Assembly: GCA_947378845.1 (NCBI GenBank)
Contig: CANCLQ010000002.1
Location: forward strand, 1-64,000
DNA from: Opitutia bacterium
GTDB lineage: Bacteria; Verrucomicrobiota; Verrucomicrobiia; Opitutales; UBA953
Direction: 5' to 3'
Length of the DNA: 64,000 nt
Position numbers and translations under genes: made by a program. Within the stretch, counting starts at the first letter, position 1. Each line of letters begins with the position of its first letter. Shown in pieces: positions 1-9,231 of the stretch. Under the pieces are notes generated by a model. That model was not told the DNA's origin, searched no databases, and saw nothing but the letters and a program-made list of their open reading frames with translations.

Positions 1-160
1 TCCCCTGCAGTGTTCGACAACCGCGGCAGCCTCCGTCTCCTACGAACATAATATACGGGAGGTGCGACCCGACCGGCCTCGTCCGAGCCGTGGCAACGTA
101 CCGCCCACCTAAATCCAGGAAACACTGGAGCTCCAATCGGAATCGGCACAGGCGGGGGAC
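1..160 (+). ncRNA. ssrS: probable 6S RNA (RNA polymerase regulator)
   Basis: No protein explains this stretch. Its two ends can close into a stem: bases 1-8 pair with 152-159 (eight pairs, one of them G-U). Inside lie a CTCG-tc-CGAG apical element near 77-87, a CACCT followed by a small hairpin (114-118 with 125-129), and an opening that reads like the TGTTCG segment near the start of known 6S RNAs. The order of these parts resembles the proteobacterial 6S RNA, which binds the housekeeping RNA polymerase holoenzyme and mimics an open promoter. The 5' end may lie just outside the window. The assignment rests on pattern comparison by eye; another structured RNA is possible. Confidence 0.55.
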
Positions 161-169
161 CATTTAAAT

Positions 170-201
170 GACGGCGCCGAGTTCATCGACTCGGCGTCGT
201 C
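170..201. terminator. strong hairpin between 6S-like RNA and radC
   Basis: A 12-bp stem (170-181 with 190-201, one G-T pair) with an 8-base loop. It sits between the converging RNA gene and radC and probably ends both transcripts. Neither side has a good T-run, so it may act with Rho or as an RNA-stabilising end. Confidence 0.5.
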
Positions 202-212
202 ACGCTATATAA

Positions 213-893
213 TTAAATCAGTCCAGCTTCTCCAAAACTGAACCAACCTTTGCCGGCTGGATCCATCTCGGGTCGACCAACTACAACATGGTCAAGCAAC
301 TCAACGCCTACCACTCGACCCGCTTCGACCAGTTGCCTTGTAACCGTTCGGTCGGCCGTACTCGGCGAGGGATCTCCACTCGGATGGTTATGCGCCACGA
401 TTGCCGCGGGTGAACCATACCGCAATGCCTGCCGGAAAACTTCGCGCGGATGCAGAAGCGAACTCGTCGCTGTTCCCGAACTAATCTCAGTCAGCGCCAT
501 CAACCGATTGCGTCGATTCATACAGAGCACCCAGCACTTTTCGACCAGGAGCCCCGACGATAAAGGTTCAAGTCTCGTCCAAACCTTAATGGGCGAATCC
601 ATCTTTTCGCCTGGATCCTGCACTCGCTCTCTTATCCTTCGCGCCAACTCCATCGTCGCCGCCAATTCAGCGGCCTTAGCCGGCCCAAGCCCATGGACGC
701 GCGCGAAATCAATAACCTCCCATGACGCCATCTCGCCCAAACCGCCAGCTGTCGCTAGCAAGCTTCGAGAAACTTGCTGTGCAGAACTGCCGCGCGTACC
801 CGCGCCAATCAGCAGTTCAAACAATTCCGCGTCCATCAAAGCCCGCGGACCCAATCTTCTTAAGCGCTCTCGCGGACGATCATCGGTCAACAT
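213..893 (-). CDS. radC: RadC family JAB-domain protein
   Basis: 226 residues, the usual RadC length. The N-terminal third carries helix-hairpin-helix-like sequence (RPRERLRRLGPRALMDAELFE, then ARVHGLGPAKAAELAA). The C-terminal half is a JAB1/MPN-type domain with the metal motif AHNHPSGDPSPSTAD, so the zinc-binding His, His, Ser and Asp are all present. RadC was once thought to be a DNA repair protein; its biochemical role is not settled. ATG start at 893. It is transcribed toward the probable 6S RNA and ends at the shared hairpin. Confidence 0.93.
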   Translation of the reverse strand: MLTDDRPRERLRRLGPRALMDAELFELLIGAGTRGSSAQQVSRSLLATAGGLGEMASWEVIDFARVHGLGPAKAAELAATMELARRIRERVQDPGEKMDSPIKVWTRLEPLSSGLLVEKCWVLCMNRRNRLMALTEISSGTATSSLLHPREVFRQALRYGSPAAIVAHNHPSGDPSPSTADRTVTRQLVEAGRVVGVELLDHVVVGRPEMDPAGKGWFSFGEAGLI

Positions 894-947
894 TACGTCA
901 GCCTAACTCGCTGCACGGTGTAAACAAATCCACCCTCACCCTATGGA

Positions 948-1598
948 CTATGCCTTAGTGCGGTATCGTGCTAAGACCTTACCATACACAGGCGCAATTT
1001 CAGCCGAGCCGCTGACATTCATGCCCAGGTCTTTTAATAATCCATCGCGCAATCCGTAAACCCAGCCGTGAACTTGGCAGGATTGTCCGCGCGCCCACGC
1101 ATCGCGCAAGACAGTGGTGTGGCAAACATTCAGAGCCTGCTCGATGACATTAAGCTCACAGAGCGTATCGAGTTTGCCGTCACCTAAAACAGATTCCACG
1201 GTTAACGCGTGCTTGTGATGCACGTCGTGAATGTGTCGCAGCCAATTATCAATAAGACCAAAACTCCGACGTTCCAAGGCAGCTTGAACACCGCCGCAAC
1301 CATAGTGACCGCAAACAATGACGTGCTCAACTTTCAGAACATCGACGGCGTACTGGATAACTGAGAGACAATTAAGATCCGTGTGCACAACGACATTGGC
1401 TACATTGCGGTGAACGAAAAGTTCGCCTGGCAGCAGGCCGACAATCTCATTGGCCGGCACGCGACTGTCTGAACATCCAATCCAAAGGTAACGCGGCTTT
1501 TGTTGCTTCGAAAGCGTTTCGAAGAACTCAGGCTGCTGACGATGAATTTCCGCCGACCATTTTTTGTTTTTTACAAATAAGTCACTGATGTCGGGCAT
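948..1598 (-). CDS. can: beta-class carbonic anhydrase
   Basis: 216 residues, the length of clade-B beta carbonic anhydrases that interconvert CO2 and bicarbonate in the cytoplasm. Zinc ligands are visible: Cys42 in GCSDSRVP (with the Asp44/Arg46 dyad) and His98/Cys101 in CGHYGCGG. The HRNVANVV segment is also typical. The enzyme supplies bicarbonate to carboxylases, including the acetyl-CoA carboxylase served by the BirA ligase further along. It is a single gene, following ftsK on the same strand after a hairpin terminator. Confidence 0.95.
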   Translation of the reverse strand: MPDISDLFVKNKKWSAEIHRQQPEFFETLSKQQKPRYLWIGCSDSRVPANEIVGLLPGELFVHRNVANVVVHTDLNCLSVIQYAVDVLKVEHVIVCGHYGCGGVQAALERRSFGLIDNWLRHIHDVHHKHALTVESVLGDGKLDTLCELNVIEQALNVCHTTVLRDAWARGQSCQVHGWVYGLRDGLLKDLGMNVSGSAEIAPVYGKVLARYRTKA

Positions 1599-1644
1599 AC
1601 AGTGGAGATTGTTGATACTCCCTAATCCGCAAGACGATTCTTAA

Positions 1645-1672
1645 ACGGCATGCCCCACGCGGAGCATGCCGT
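1645..1672 (-). terminator. intrinsic terminator of ftsK
   Basis: A 9-bp perfect stem (1645-1653 with 1664-1672) with a 10-base loop lies just past the ftsK stop. On the minus strand the stem is followed by GTTTAAG, a short T-run. Confidence 0.6.
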
Positions 1673-1684
1673 AAGCAAAAAGAA

Positions 1685-4192
1685 TCAATCGACTAAGATT
1701 TCACGGGGACTGGATCCGTTCTCAGGCCCAACGTAACCCTTGTCATGGAGAATATCCATAATGCGAGCGGCACGATTATAGCCCAGCTTTAGTCGACGCT
1801 GTAACATCGAGACAGAAGCACGACGGGTCTCTTTGATAATGGCCCACGCTTGTGCGACGAGTGGGTCATCGCTATCGCCGCCACTTCCACTTTCGGTGTC
1901 TTCGCCCGAGGCGGCATCAGAAATCGCCGTGATGACATCTTCAGCAAATTGTGGTGCACCGTTCTTATCATTAATAAAATCGATAATAGCGGCGACTTCT
2001 TGTTCATCGACGTATGCACCTTGAACGCGACTCAAAGTCGCACTGCCCGGAGGAACAAAAAGCATATCACCGCGACCCACTAAGGTCTCGGCGCCGCTGC
2101 GGTCCAAGATCGTACGTGAATCGATATTCGAAGTGACTTTAAATCCAATGCGGGTCGGCAGATTTGCTTTAATTAAACCCGTGATGACGTCGGTGGAAGG
2201 ACGTTGCGTTGCTAAGACGAGGTGAATGCCCGCCGCACGTGCTAACTGCGCCAAGCGTGCAACCGAGGTTTCCACTTCTTGTGCGGCCACCATCATCAAG
2301 TCGGCCATCTCATCAATAATACAAACGATATAAGGAAGCTTCTCGGTCGGAATTTTAATGCCATCATCAATCACGGCTTCGGCCGCTTCTTTTGCGGCAG
2401 CTTGTTCAGCTGGACTTAAGGGCAACTCTTCCTGCTTAGGCGCATCCGAATCCTTCTTTAGTTTCGTATTGAAGCCGGTGATATTCTTTACGCCGCACTT
2501 ACCGAAAATTTTGTAGCGACGTTGCATTTCTGCGATGAGCCACTTCAAGGCTGCAGGCACTCGCTTCGGATCTGTCTCCACCGGAATTAATAAGTGAGGC
2601 AACTTACTATAAACCTTCAACTCAACCACCTTAGGGTCGACCATTATGAATCGCAGATCCTCGGGCGTGCAGCGATACAGCATCGAGACGATGAATGAAT
2701 TAATACAAACCGACTTTCCTTGTCCGGTTGAACCCGCAATCAAGCAGTGCGGCATCTTAGCCAAGTCTTGGATTACTGGTTTGTTGGTGACGCTATCAAC
2801 GCCCAGCACAACGGGGATTTCCATCGTCGACTCAACCCAGGCCTTTGATTCGATAATTTCGCGCAGCAGAACGTCCTTGCGATTGCGATTGGGGATTTCA
2901 ATTCCGACCGTTCCCTTGCCAGGCACGGGCGCCAAAATACGCACCGACTCTGCCTCTAGATTCATCGCAATGTTGTTTGAGAGATTGGCAATCTTCTCAA
3001 CGCGCACACCTGGAGCAGGCTTAATTTCGTAGCGTGTAATTGATGGGCCTTGTTGAATGCCGACATCAATTCCGTTTTCAGGATCAACCGGCACGACTGA
3101 AACCTTAAACTGCGTGAGAGTTTGAATTAAATCGCCAGCACGTTTCTTAAAATCTTCCTGCGGCAATGCGGATCCAGATTTAGGCTCTCTTAATAAATTA
3201 ATGGATGGGAACATGTATTCGCCGCGGCGCTTGGGCTGCTGCGACGCCTTAGCTCGTTCAATCGTCTCGGGCTTAACCACTACGACCTTGCTGCTACCTG
3301 AAACCAGCGGCTCAGGCGCTGGTCGCGACGGCTTAACTGGCTTAACTTCAACTTCTGGCGTTATCGTGACATTATCGGGACTCACCGTTGCCACAGCCGC
3401 AGCGGCCACTGGCTCTGGCTCGGGAGCAACTTTCGCGGGAGCCTTTGGCGGAACCTCGAGTTCAACTCCGGCTACCTGTACCTGTACGCGACGCATCTCT
3501 GTCAACGCAGCCAACTTACGCTTACGTTCTTCGGCAGCTAGTTTCGCCTCAGCTTTGCGCTGTGCATTCCAGGCACCGAAAGTATCGCGCAACTCCGCAA
3601 TCCATGCAGCGAGTGTTGCTTTTGGGTCGTCCGACAGTGCACCCAATAAACAAAATCCGTACGGGAAAATAAGAATCCATGTTCCGTAATCGCCTAATAC
3701 GGGCTGACAAAGTTTGAGGTATAAAAATGCACCGAGAACGCCGCCTGCGCCCTTAGGGTCAAATGCACCTACGCTCTCCGTGCCAAGCCACATCGCGACA
3801 ATCGGAGCGCCGAACAACACGCAGGCTGACATCAATGTGACCTTCGTAGGCCAGATTGTGTGAGCACGATTGTTTAAGCAGAACCAAGCCGACGCAAAAA
3901 GGAAGAGTGGCACCAGGAACGTCGTATAGCCAAAAAGGCTAAAGAGCGTCACCGCTACCGTGGCACCAAATGATCCACATGGATTGTTTTCAGGAGTGAT
4001 ATCGGTCGCCGACTGTAAACCAAAAGTTTTCTCCAACCACTGAGGGAATAAATTTAAATCATTGGGCGAATGAAAAACCATCGCGACCAAAATGAAGGCT
4101 CCAATTAAAGCTAATGCTACCGCCAAAATAGGGCGACTCTCACTGGCGGGACGGGCAAGCGTGCTGGAACGTTTACGAGCAGGTGAAGGCAT
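1685..4192 (-). CDS. ftsK: DNA translocase FtsK/SpoIIIE
   Basis: 835 residues. Four or so membrane segments occupy the first 190 residues, followed by a charged and Pro/Ala-rich linker (about 200-330), the motor domain with Walker A GSTGQGKSV, and a C-terminal winged-helix gamma domain (ASVSMLQRRLKLGYNRAARI) that reads KOPS-type DNA sites. The protein anchors at the septum and pumps chromosome dimers apart before division. The linker is short compared with E. coli FtsK, so it is closer to the SpoIIIE size class. Only 5 bases separate it from the upstream HAD gene, so the two are probably co-transcribed. Confidence 0.96.
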   Translation of the reverse strand: MPSPARKRSSTLARPASESRPILAVALALIGAFILVAMVFHSPNDLNLFPQWLEKTFGLQSATDITPENNPCGSFGATVAVTLFSLFGYTTFLVPLFLFASAWFCLNNRAHTIWPTKVTLMSACVLFGAPIVAMWLGTESVGAFDPKGAGGVLGAFLYLKLCQPVLGDYGTWILIFPYGFCLLGALSDDPKATLAAWIAELRDTFGAWNAQRKAEAKLAAEERKRKLAALTEMRRVQVQVAGVELEVPPKAPAKVAPEPEPVAAAAVATVSPDNVTITPEVEVKPVKPSRPAPEPLVSGSSKVVVVKPETIERAKASQQPKRRGEYMFPSINLLREPKSGSALPQEDFKKRAGDLIQTLTQFKVSVVPVDPENGIDVGIQQGPSITRYEIKPAPGVRVEKIANLSNNIAMNLEAESVRILAPVPGKGTVGIEIPNRNRKDVLLREIIESKAWVESTMEIPVVLGVDSVTNKPVIQDLAKMPHCLIAGSTGQGKSVCINSFIVSMLYRCTPEDLRFIMVDPKVVELKVYSKLPHLLIPVETDPKRVPAALKWLIAEMQRRYKIFGKCGVKNITGFNTKLKKDSDAPKQEELPLSPAEQAAAKEAAEAVIDDGIKIPTEKLPYIVCIIDEMADLMMVAAQEVETSVARLAQLARAAGIHLVLATQRPSTDVITGLIKANLPTRIGFKVTSNIDSRTILDRSGAETLVGRGDMLFVPPGSATLSRVQGAYVDEQEVAAIIDFINDKNGAPQFAEDVITAISDAASGEDTESGSGGDSDDPLVAQAWAIIKETRRASVSMLQRRLKLGYNRAARIMDILHDKGYVGPENGSSPREILVD

Positions 4193-4197
4193 AGAAA

Positions 4198-5223
4198 TTA
4201 ATTTCCGAAAAGGTTTCCTTGAGAGGTTTGTTCATCGCTCGGCAAATTTGCCTCGGTGGACAAATGGCGCGGCGGACGGGTCACGCGGGCCTCGACAGCG
4301 CGCGAGCGCTCTTGCACAAGGCGTTCGACCATTCCAGCCAAGGCATGACGAATCCACTTTGGTGTGAACGCATTGGCCGTGTAATCACTGGGGCCATAAC
4401 CGTGTACGCGGCCTGACTGTAGCAACGCATCGTTCTGCGCAAACTCTGCATCGTTATCAGCCACGTAGACCGCAAAAGCTTTTCCGCCGCTCTTCTTTAA
4501 TAAAGAAAACGCCGGCACATCGCTCGGGCCGTCCGCGATATAAATCATATTCTGAAATGGAACCCGGCGATCCTCTGATAAAACTACGGCGTTCACATCA
4601 ATGGACGTGTCCTTGTTTGATCCTTTATTAATCTCAAAAATAAAACGGGTCTTGATGGTGTTATCAACCATCGCAGCGACTTGCGAAATTTCAGTCGGCA
4701 ATTCGAGATTCAATTCATCCTGCTTCGTGAAGTGCGGCGGCAAAGGATGTTCCAAAAATTCGCAGCCATAAATTCCGTCGCAATGTTGAGCGATTGCGGT
4801 GCCGCGAATCATTTCTGCCAAACCTGTGCTCACGACGTAATGTTCTAATGTGACTTCTAAATTATGTTTTTTGCCGAGCTCGCGTACCGATTCCTTCAAC
4901 GCCGGGAAAAATTCGGGGAGTCCAGGGCATAACTCAATCTCTGCACCCAGCTCACGCAGTCGCTTATTTGTCAGCCCCTTCATCGCGCCCGACTTAACGT
5001 AACTGATTAAATGATTTAAATAAGCAGAGTCCTTTGAGGTGCGGATACCTTTTCTCGCGTAGAGGCCTGGCAAGAGATTGGTTTCCTTCCAGAACTGATC
5101 TTCATCGACCCCGTAAGCACGAAACAAAGGCGTCTGCATGTAGCCCGGACAAAGGGTCTTATCAAAATCCCAGATACAGGTGAGAACGTGACTGCCACGA
5201 AGCGTGGGTTCCTTTGTCGGCAT
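4198..5223 (-). CDS. HAD-superfamily phosphatase-like protein
   Basis: 341 residues. HAD motif I is WDFDKTL near residue 19 and motif IV is IADGPSDVPAF near 235, so the catalytic Asp pair and the Mg-binding acidic residues are present. The region between them (about 40-220) is a large cap domain that I cannot match to a known substrate. The C-terminal 40 residues are rich in Arg, Ser and Gln and look disordered. It sits directly upstream of ftsK and diverges from prfA. Function beyond phosphohydrolase is unknown. Confidence 0.75.
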   Translation of the reverse strand: MPTKEPTLRGSHVLTCIWDFDKTLCPGYMQTPLFRAYGVDEDQFWKETNLLPGLYARKGIRTSKDSAYLNHLISYVKSGAMKGLTNKRLRELGAEIELCPGLPEFFPALKESVRELGKKHNLEVTLEHYVVSTGLAEMIRGTAIAQHCDGIYGCEFLEHPLPPHFTKQDELNLELPTEISQVAAMVDNTIKTRFIFEINKGSNKDTSIDVNAVVLSEDRRVPFQNMIYIADGPSDVPAFSLLKKSGGKAFAVYVADNDAEFAQNDALLQSGRVHGYGPSDYTANAFTPKWIRHALAGMVERLVQERSRAVEARVTRPPRHLSTEANLPSDEQTSQGNLFGN

Positions 5224-5324
5224 ATATGAAAGAGGTTGAGGTAAGGGCTTGCGAAGGGCAACCCCACGCCTCCATTAACTAACCCACAGAAGCCCTCTGT
5301 CCAAGTCCCGATTCCTAACCAGCA

Positions 5325-6416
5325 ATGTCCGACACCCCCCTCAGACCCGACCTTTCCAGCCTGCGCCGACGCTTGACCGAGCTGGAAGGACTGATGGCCG
5401 ACCCTGCGACCTTTGGCGACAGCCGTCGAGCCGCCGCCCTCGGGGCCGAACTGCGTTTCACCTCCAAGGCCGTCAAAGCCGACGATGTTCTAACTGCACT
5501 CGAAAAGGAACTAGCCGAAGCGAATGAATTATCCAAGGAGCCCGACCAAGAAATGCGTCGGATGGCCGACGAAGAGATTAAACGCGTCACACCAGAAATT
5601 GAGAAAGCACGTGAAGCGCTGATCCGAGCCATCGTTCCTCCTAATCCTGATGATTCACGCAATGCCATGGTGGAAATCCGTGCTGGCACTGGCGGCGAAG
5701 AAGCATCCCTTTTCGCGTCTGAACTTCTGCGTGCCTACACTCGCTTCGCTGAAAAGAAAGGATGGAAGCACGAATTGATGTCGCTCTCGCACAGCGATCT
5801 GGGGGGCGTCCGCGAAGCGGTCGTACTTATCGAAGGCGAAGGCGCCACTGCCCTACTCCGCCACGAAGCCGGCGTTCATCGCGTGCAACGCGTGCCCGCT
5901 ACCGAAGCATCAGGTCGCGTGCATACATCTGCCGCGACCGTCGCCGTTTTAGCCGAAGCCGAAGAAGCGGAAGTCGTGCTTAAGCCCGAAGACCTCGACA
6001 TGTCGGTCGCTCGAGCCAGCGGCGCCGGCGGACAACACGTTAACAAAACAGAATCTGCGGTGCAAATTATCCACAAGCCAACCGGTTTGATGGTGTACTG
6101 CGCCGACGAACGTTCCCAATTACGGAATCGCCAAAAAGCCTTACGCGTTCTGCGCTCACGATTGCTCGACTTAACGCGCGCCAAGGAGCGCGAGGCTCGT
6201 GCGGACACACGAAAGAATATGATTGGTTCAGGCGATCGCTCTGAACGTATTCGCACTTATAATTTTCCGCAGAATCGCATTACCGACCATCGCATCGACC
6301 TCACCGTGCACGGCATCGAGCAAGTTCTCGAAGGTGATCTCGATGAACTGGTGAATGCACTTTATGAAGCCGATCTGCGCACGCGCGCCGAAGCCATCAC
6401 TCGGCCATCAGCGTAA
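5325..6416 (+). CDS. prfA: peptide chain release factor 1
   Basis: 363 residues, normal for RF1. The codon-recognition tripeptide is PAT (in RVQRVPATEASGR), which marks RF1 (UAA/UAG) rather than RF2, whose tripeptide is SPF. The peptidyl-tRNA hydrolysis motif is GAGGQHVNKTESAV. The first 100 residues form the usual coiled domain. The start at ATG 5325 gives the expected N-terminus. Its 3' end overlaps the convergent gene at 6397 by 20 bases. Confidence 0.97.
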   Translation: MSDTPLRPDLSSLRRRLTELEGLMADPATFGDSRRAAALGAELRFTSKAVKADDVLTALEKELAEANELSKEPDQEMRRMADEEIKRVTPEIEKAREALIRAIVPPNPDDSRNAMVEIRAGTGGEEASLFASELLRAYTRFAEKKGWKHELMSLSHSDLGGVREAVVLIEGEGATALLRHEAGVHRVQRVPATEASGRVHTSAATVAVLAEAEEAEVVLKPEDLDMSVARASGAGGQHVNKTESAVQIIHKPTGLMVYCADERSQLRNRQKALRVLRSRLLDLTRAKEREARADTRKNMIGSGDRSERIRTYNFPQNRITDHRIDLTVHGIEQVLEGDLDELVNALYEADLRTRAEAITRPSA

Positions 6417-6903
6417 ATTCAGCCTGCGCGCCAGTCACTATAAGGCGACCCGAGTTTTCCTGGCCGTCATCTAATTGCGAATCGACCGCAAATAGAATGC
6501 GGCGCGTGTTCAAACTACTGTCTTCCGGCTTAAAGATAACTTTGGGTACGGTTTTTCCGCCGACATCTTCGGAGGCAAATTGCCAAACGCCCCGAACTTC
6601 GAGGTCGTGCATCGCGCGAACGGTGGCGCTGAAGTCATACTGTTCCAAATCCACTGGGGCTTTATCAAAACTAAAGTTGGTCGGCCACGCACCCTTCTCT
6701 AGTCGATATTGTAAAATTGGCTTACGAGACTGACGAAAAACTTCGGCGATGGGTCCTGCTTTATTAGTATTAAAGTAAATAATCCCTGCTGAGACGCCTA
6801 AGCCGATTACGATAGCCAATAAGGCTACTTGCACGGAACGTAATAGGAGCGGAACTTCCGATACACTTATAATTTCTTTATCATTTGGCGATGAGTCAGC
6901 CAT
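6397..6903 (-). CDS. single-pass membrane protein of unknown function
   Basis: 168 residues. There is a short acidic cytoplasmic start, one membrane segment at about 26-46, then a periplasmic domain. The membrane helix followed by PILQYRLEKGAWPTNFS is faintly like pseudopilin architecture (helix, then a Tyr-rich stalk and a short beta domain), but the prepilin cleavage motif is missing. No recognisable family. Its 3' end overlaps prfA by 20 bases tail to tail, and it diverges from tcdA. Confidence 0.6.
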   Translation of the reverse strand: MADSSPNDKEIISVSEVPLLLRSVQVALLAIVIGLGVSAGIIYFNTNKAGPIAEVFRQSRKPILQYRLEKGAWPTNFSFDKAPVDLEQYDFSATVRAMHDLEVRGVWQFASEDVGGKTVPKVIFKPEDSSLNTRRILFAVDSQLDDGQENSGRLIVTGAQAEFTLMAE

Positions 6904-7003
6904 AGCAGTTAAAGTATCTTTGCGAAAGGGGTCTTACGTTCAAGCCTCGATGGATAGATTTTGCGTCTTGGACTCTGGAAAAGTGTCGCTCAATTTATAC
7001 GTA

Positions 7004-7786
7004 ATGGAGCCCGAGTACTTAAATCGATTTGCAGGCGTAGGCAGGCTTTACGGCCTAGCAGGCTTAAAGCACCTTTCGCAAAGTAACTTCATGGTAATCG
7101 GGCTGGGCGGCGTAGGATCTTGGACTGTTGAAGCTCTAGCTCGTTCGGGCGTCGGGCATCTCACGCTTGTCGATGGAGATACCGTCTGCGTCTCCAACAC
7201 CAATCGACAATTACACGCTGTCGCTGGTAACGACGGACTGAACAAAACAAGTGTCATGGCGAATCGCGCTCGCGCCATTCACCCACAAATACAAATAACC
7301 AAACACACGCGCTTTCTTTCACGCAATAATCCCGCCGAAGTCCTCGAGGGTTTTCATGGTGTTGTTATTGATGCAATTGATGCACTCTCGCCGAAGTGCG
7401 GCTTAATTGACGAAGCACGTCGTCGCGGATTGCGCATGGTATCCGTCGGCGGCTGTGCAGGCCGTCTCGATGGCACACGCATTAAAGTCACTGACCTCAC
7501 CGCTTCACGCGATGACCCGCTGATGATGCTCGTTCGTAAACGTCTCCGTCAAAATTTCGGTTTTCCGCGCAAAGGACTATTTAATATTTCCTGCGTCTGG
7601 TCTGATGAACCATTCACTCAACCGACGGATTGTGAAGGATTGCCAGGCGGGAAAATTCCTGAAGGCGAAGATCTGCATCCTAATTGCGAATGGGGCTACG
7701 GGACAGCTTCACACGTCGCAGGCGCCTTCGGCTTAGCCGCTGCCGGCGAAGCCATTAGACTATCGCTGCTTTCGCTTAAAAATTAA
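7004..7786 (+). CDS. tcdA: tRNA threonylcarbamoyladenosine dehydratase
   Basis: About 260 residues when started at ATG 7004, which gives the family-like opening EYLNRFAGVGRLYG; an earlier ATG at 6920 would add 28 unlikely residues. It has the ThiF/E1-like nucleotide site GLGGVGSW and the NTNRQLHA segment. TcdA (CsdL/YgdL) uses ATP to cyclise t6A at position 37 of ANN-decoding tRNAs into ct6A. The Cys-containing segment VSVGGCAGR is retained. The 3' end overlaps the convergent Tsr3/DTW-like gene by 11 bases. Confidence 0.88.
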   Translation: MEPEYLNRFAGVGRLYGLAGLKHLSQSNFMVIGLGGVGSWTVEALARSGVGHLTLVDGDTVCVSNTNRQLHAVAGNDGLNKTSVMANRARAIHPQIQITKHTRFLSRNNPAEVLEGFHGVVIDAIDALSPKCGLIDEARRRGLRMVSVGGCAGRLDGTRIKVTDLTASRDDPLMMLVRKRLRQNFGFPRKGLFNISCVWSDEPFTQPTDCEGLPGGKIPEGEDLHPNCEWGYGTASHVAGAFGLAAAGEAIRLSLLSLKN

Positions 7787-8291
7787 GTTCGCGGACGCGT
7801 CGCAAAAATTCTTCGCGCCAATGGTAATCTGCCAGCAGGCTCGTGTCATCGTAGCCCAAAATCTTGAGCGCTAAATATAAAGCCTCAACTGAGGCCAATC
7901 CTTCTAGCGGATCCAAGCCCTCGCGATTGCGACGCGGATAAGCAGTCGCAATTACTGGCAAGGAGCGTGCTATCGGTCTACCAGTGATGCGTGTGCGTAA
8001 AAATTCCACGTGCTTCCAGTTGCCATCCAGTAGCAGCAATCGATGGCCCGCATCAGCCACACTCAACACTGGCGCACCAACCTCGAGTAAAATCATATCA
8101 GTGGCGTCGACTTGAAATCCCGCAGTCGCTTCAAAAAACTCCAGCTCGGCACGATTCCTTAGTGGCTCCAGCGTACACTTGGTCAAATTTTCGTCAGGGT
8201 GACGGAGAATGGTCGCGCGAATCGGCACGCCGATAAGTTGAAGGGAATAATTGCCTCCCGACAAAGAGAAAGGAATGTCTTGTCCTTGCAC
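7776..8291 (-). CDS. Tsr3/DTW-superfamily putative aminocarboxypropyltransferase
   Basis: 171 residues. RHPDENLTKCTLEPLRNR near the N-terminus, RLLLLDGNWKH in the middle and LASVEALYLALKILG near the end follow the layout of the superfamily that joins Tsr3 (DUF367, acp modification of rRNA in eukaryotes and archaea) with the bacterial DTW-domain tRNA acp3U enzymes. The signature here is D-G-N-W. Which RNA it modifies cannot be told from sequence. The start is uncertain: GTG 8291 is used, and GTG 8228 would remove 21 residues. It diverges from purC. Confidence 0.6.
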   Translation of the reverse strand: MQGQDIPFSLSGGNYSLQLIGVPIRATILRHPDENLTKCTLEPLRNRAELEFFEATAGFQVDATDMILLEVGAPVLSVADAGHRLLLLDGNWKHVEFLRTRITGRPIARSLPVIATAYPRRNREGLDPLEGLASVEALYLALKILGYDDTSLLADYHWREEFLRRVRELNF

Positions 8292-8331
8292 TCCGCAGCG
8301 AGTCTCCGTTATTCAATATCAAGCCGCCGAC

Positions 8332-9231
8332 ATGAAAACTCCGCCACTACCCACCGAAGCACTGATGACTGTGACGGGGCTGCCCTTTCCGCTGAAAGCC
8401 AAAGGTAAAGTCCGCGAAGTTTTTGATTTGGGCGAACATTACCTGATTGTGGCAACCGACCGACTGTCGGCCTTCGACGTGGTCATGCCCAACGGCGTGC
8501 CCGGCAAAGGAATTCTGCTCACCCACATCAGTCTCTGGTGGTTTGAACAAGCTGCTCAACTTTTCCCGACTCACCTCGTCGCCGACCACGCTAATCAATT
8601 GAAGCGCGCCTTAAAAGGCCATGAACACCTCATCCCACGCTCAATGCTGGTGCGCAAACTTCAACCACTACCCGTTGAAGCCGTCGTGCGCGGTTATCTC
8701 GCAGGTAGTGGCTTTAAGGAATATAAAAAGTCCGGTGCTATTTTAGACCATAAACTTCCCGCGGGCTTGCTCGATGGTTCAAAACTTCCTCAGCCGATTT
8801 TTACACCATCCACTAAAGCCGCCGAGGGTCACGACGAAGCCATCACCTGTGCACGCTGTTCTGAAATTCTAGGCGAAAAGATTTTTCGCACCGTCCACGA
8901 TACCTCCATCGCTCTTTATCAGATGGGCGCCACTCGAGCAGCTCAAGCGGGCGTCATTCTGGCCGATACTAAATTTGAATTTGGCACTGCGCCAGATGGA
9001 TCACTCGTTCTCATCGACGAAGTTTTAACACCCGACTCATCACGCTACTGGCCAGCACAAACTTGGCAGCCCGGACGCTCGCAACCTTCCTACGATAAAC
9101 AATTCGTGCGTGATTGGCTCGAAGCTCAGCCTTGGAACAAGACTGCACCTGGTCCGCGTCTTCCCGATGATGTCATAGCTAAGACTCAGGCTTTATATGC
9201 CGAGTGCTTAGAGCGCCTTACTGGCGCGTAA
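8332..9231 (+). CDS. purC: SAICAR synthase (phosphoribosylaminoimidazole-succinocarboxamide synthase)
   Basis: 299 residues from ATG 8332. This is the longer yeast-like form of PurC rather than the roughly 237-residue E. coli form. It has KGKVREVFDLGEHYLIVATDR, PLPVEAVVRGYLAGSG and the C-terminal LIDEVLTPDSSRYWPA. The enzyme joins aspartate to CAIR with ATP in purine synthesis. A PurM-like gene for an earlier step lies about 32 kb away. The last 14 bases overlap the eboF gene tail to tail. Confidence 0.95.
   Translation: MKTPPLPTEALMTVTGLPFPLKAKGKVREVFDLGEHYLIVATDRLSAFDVVMPNGVPGKGILLTHISLWWFEQAAQLFPTHLVADHANQLKRALKGHEHLIPRSMLVRKLQPLPVEAVVRGYLAGSGFKEYKKSGAILDHKLPAGLLDGSKLPQPIFTPSTKAAEGHDEAITCARCSEILGEKIFRTVHDTSIALYQMGATRAAQAGVILADTKFEFGTAPDGSLVLIDEVLTPDSSRYWPAQTWQPGRSQPSYDKQFVRDWLEAQPWNKTAPGPRLPDDVIAKTQALYAECLERLTGA

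Noticed and set aside
3201..3689. A Ser/Thr/Gly-rich frame on plus inside ftsK
   Set aside because: It is antisense to the low-complexity FtsK linker; the repetitive sequence comes from the Ala/Pro/Val codons on the other strand.
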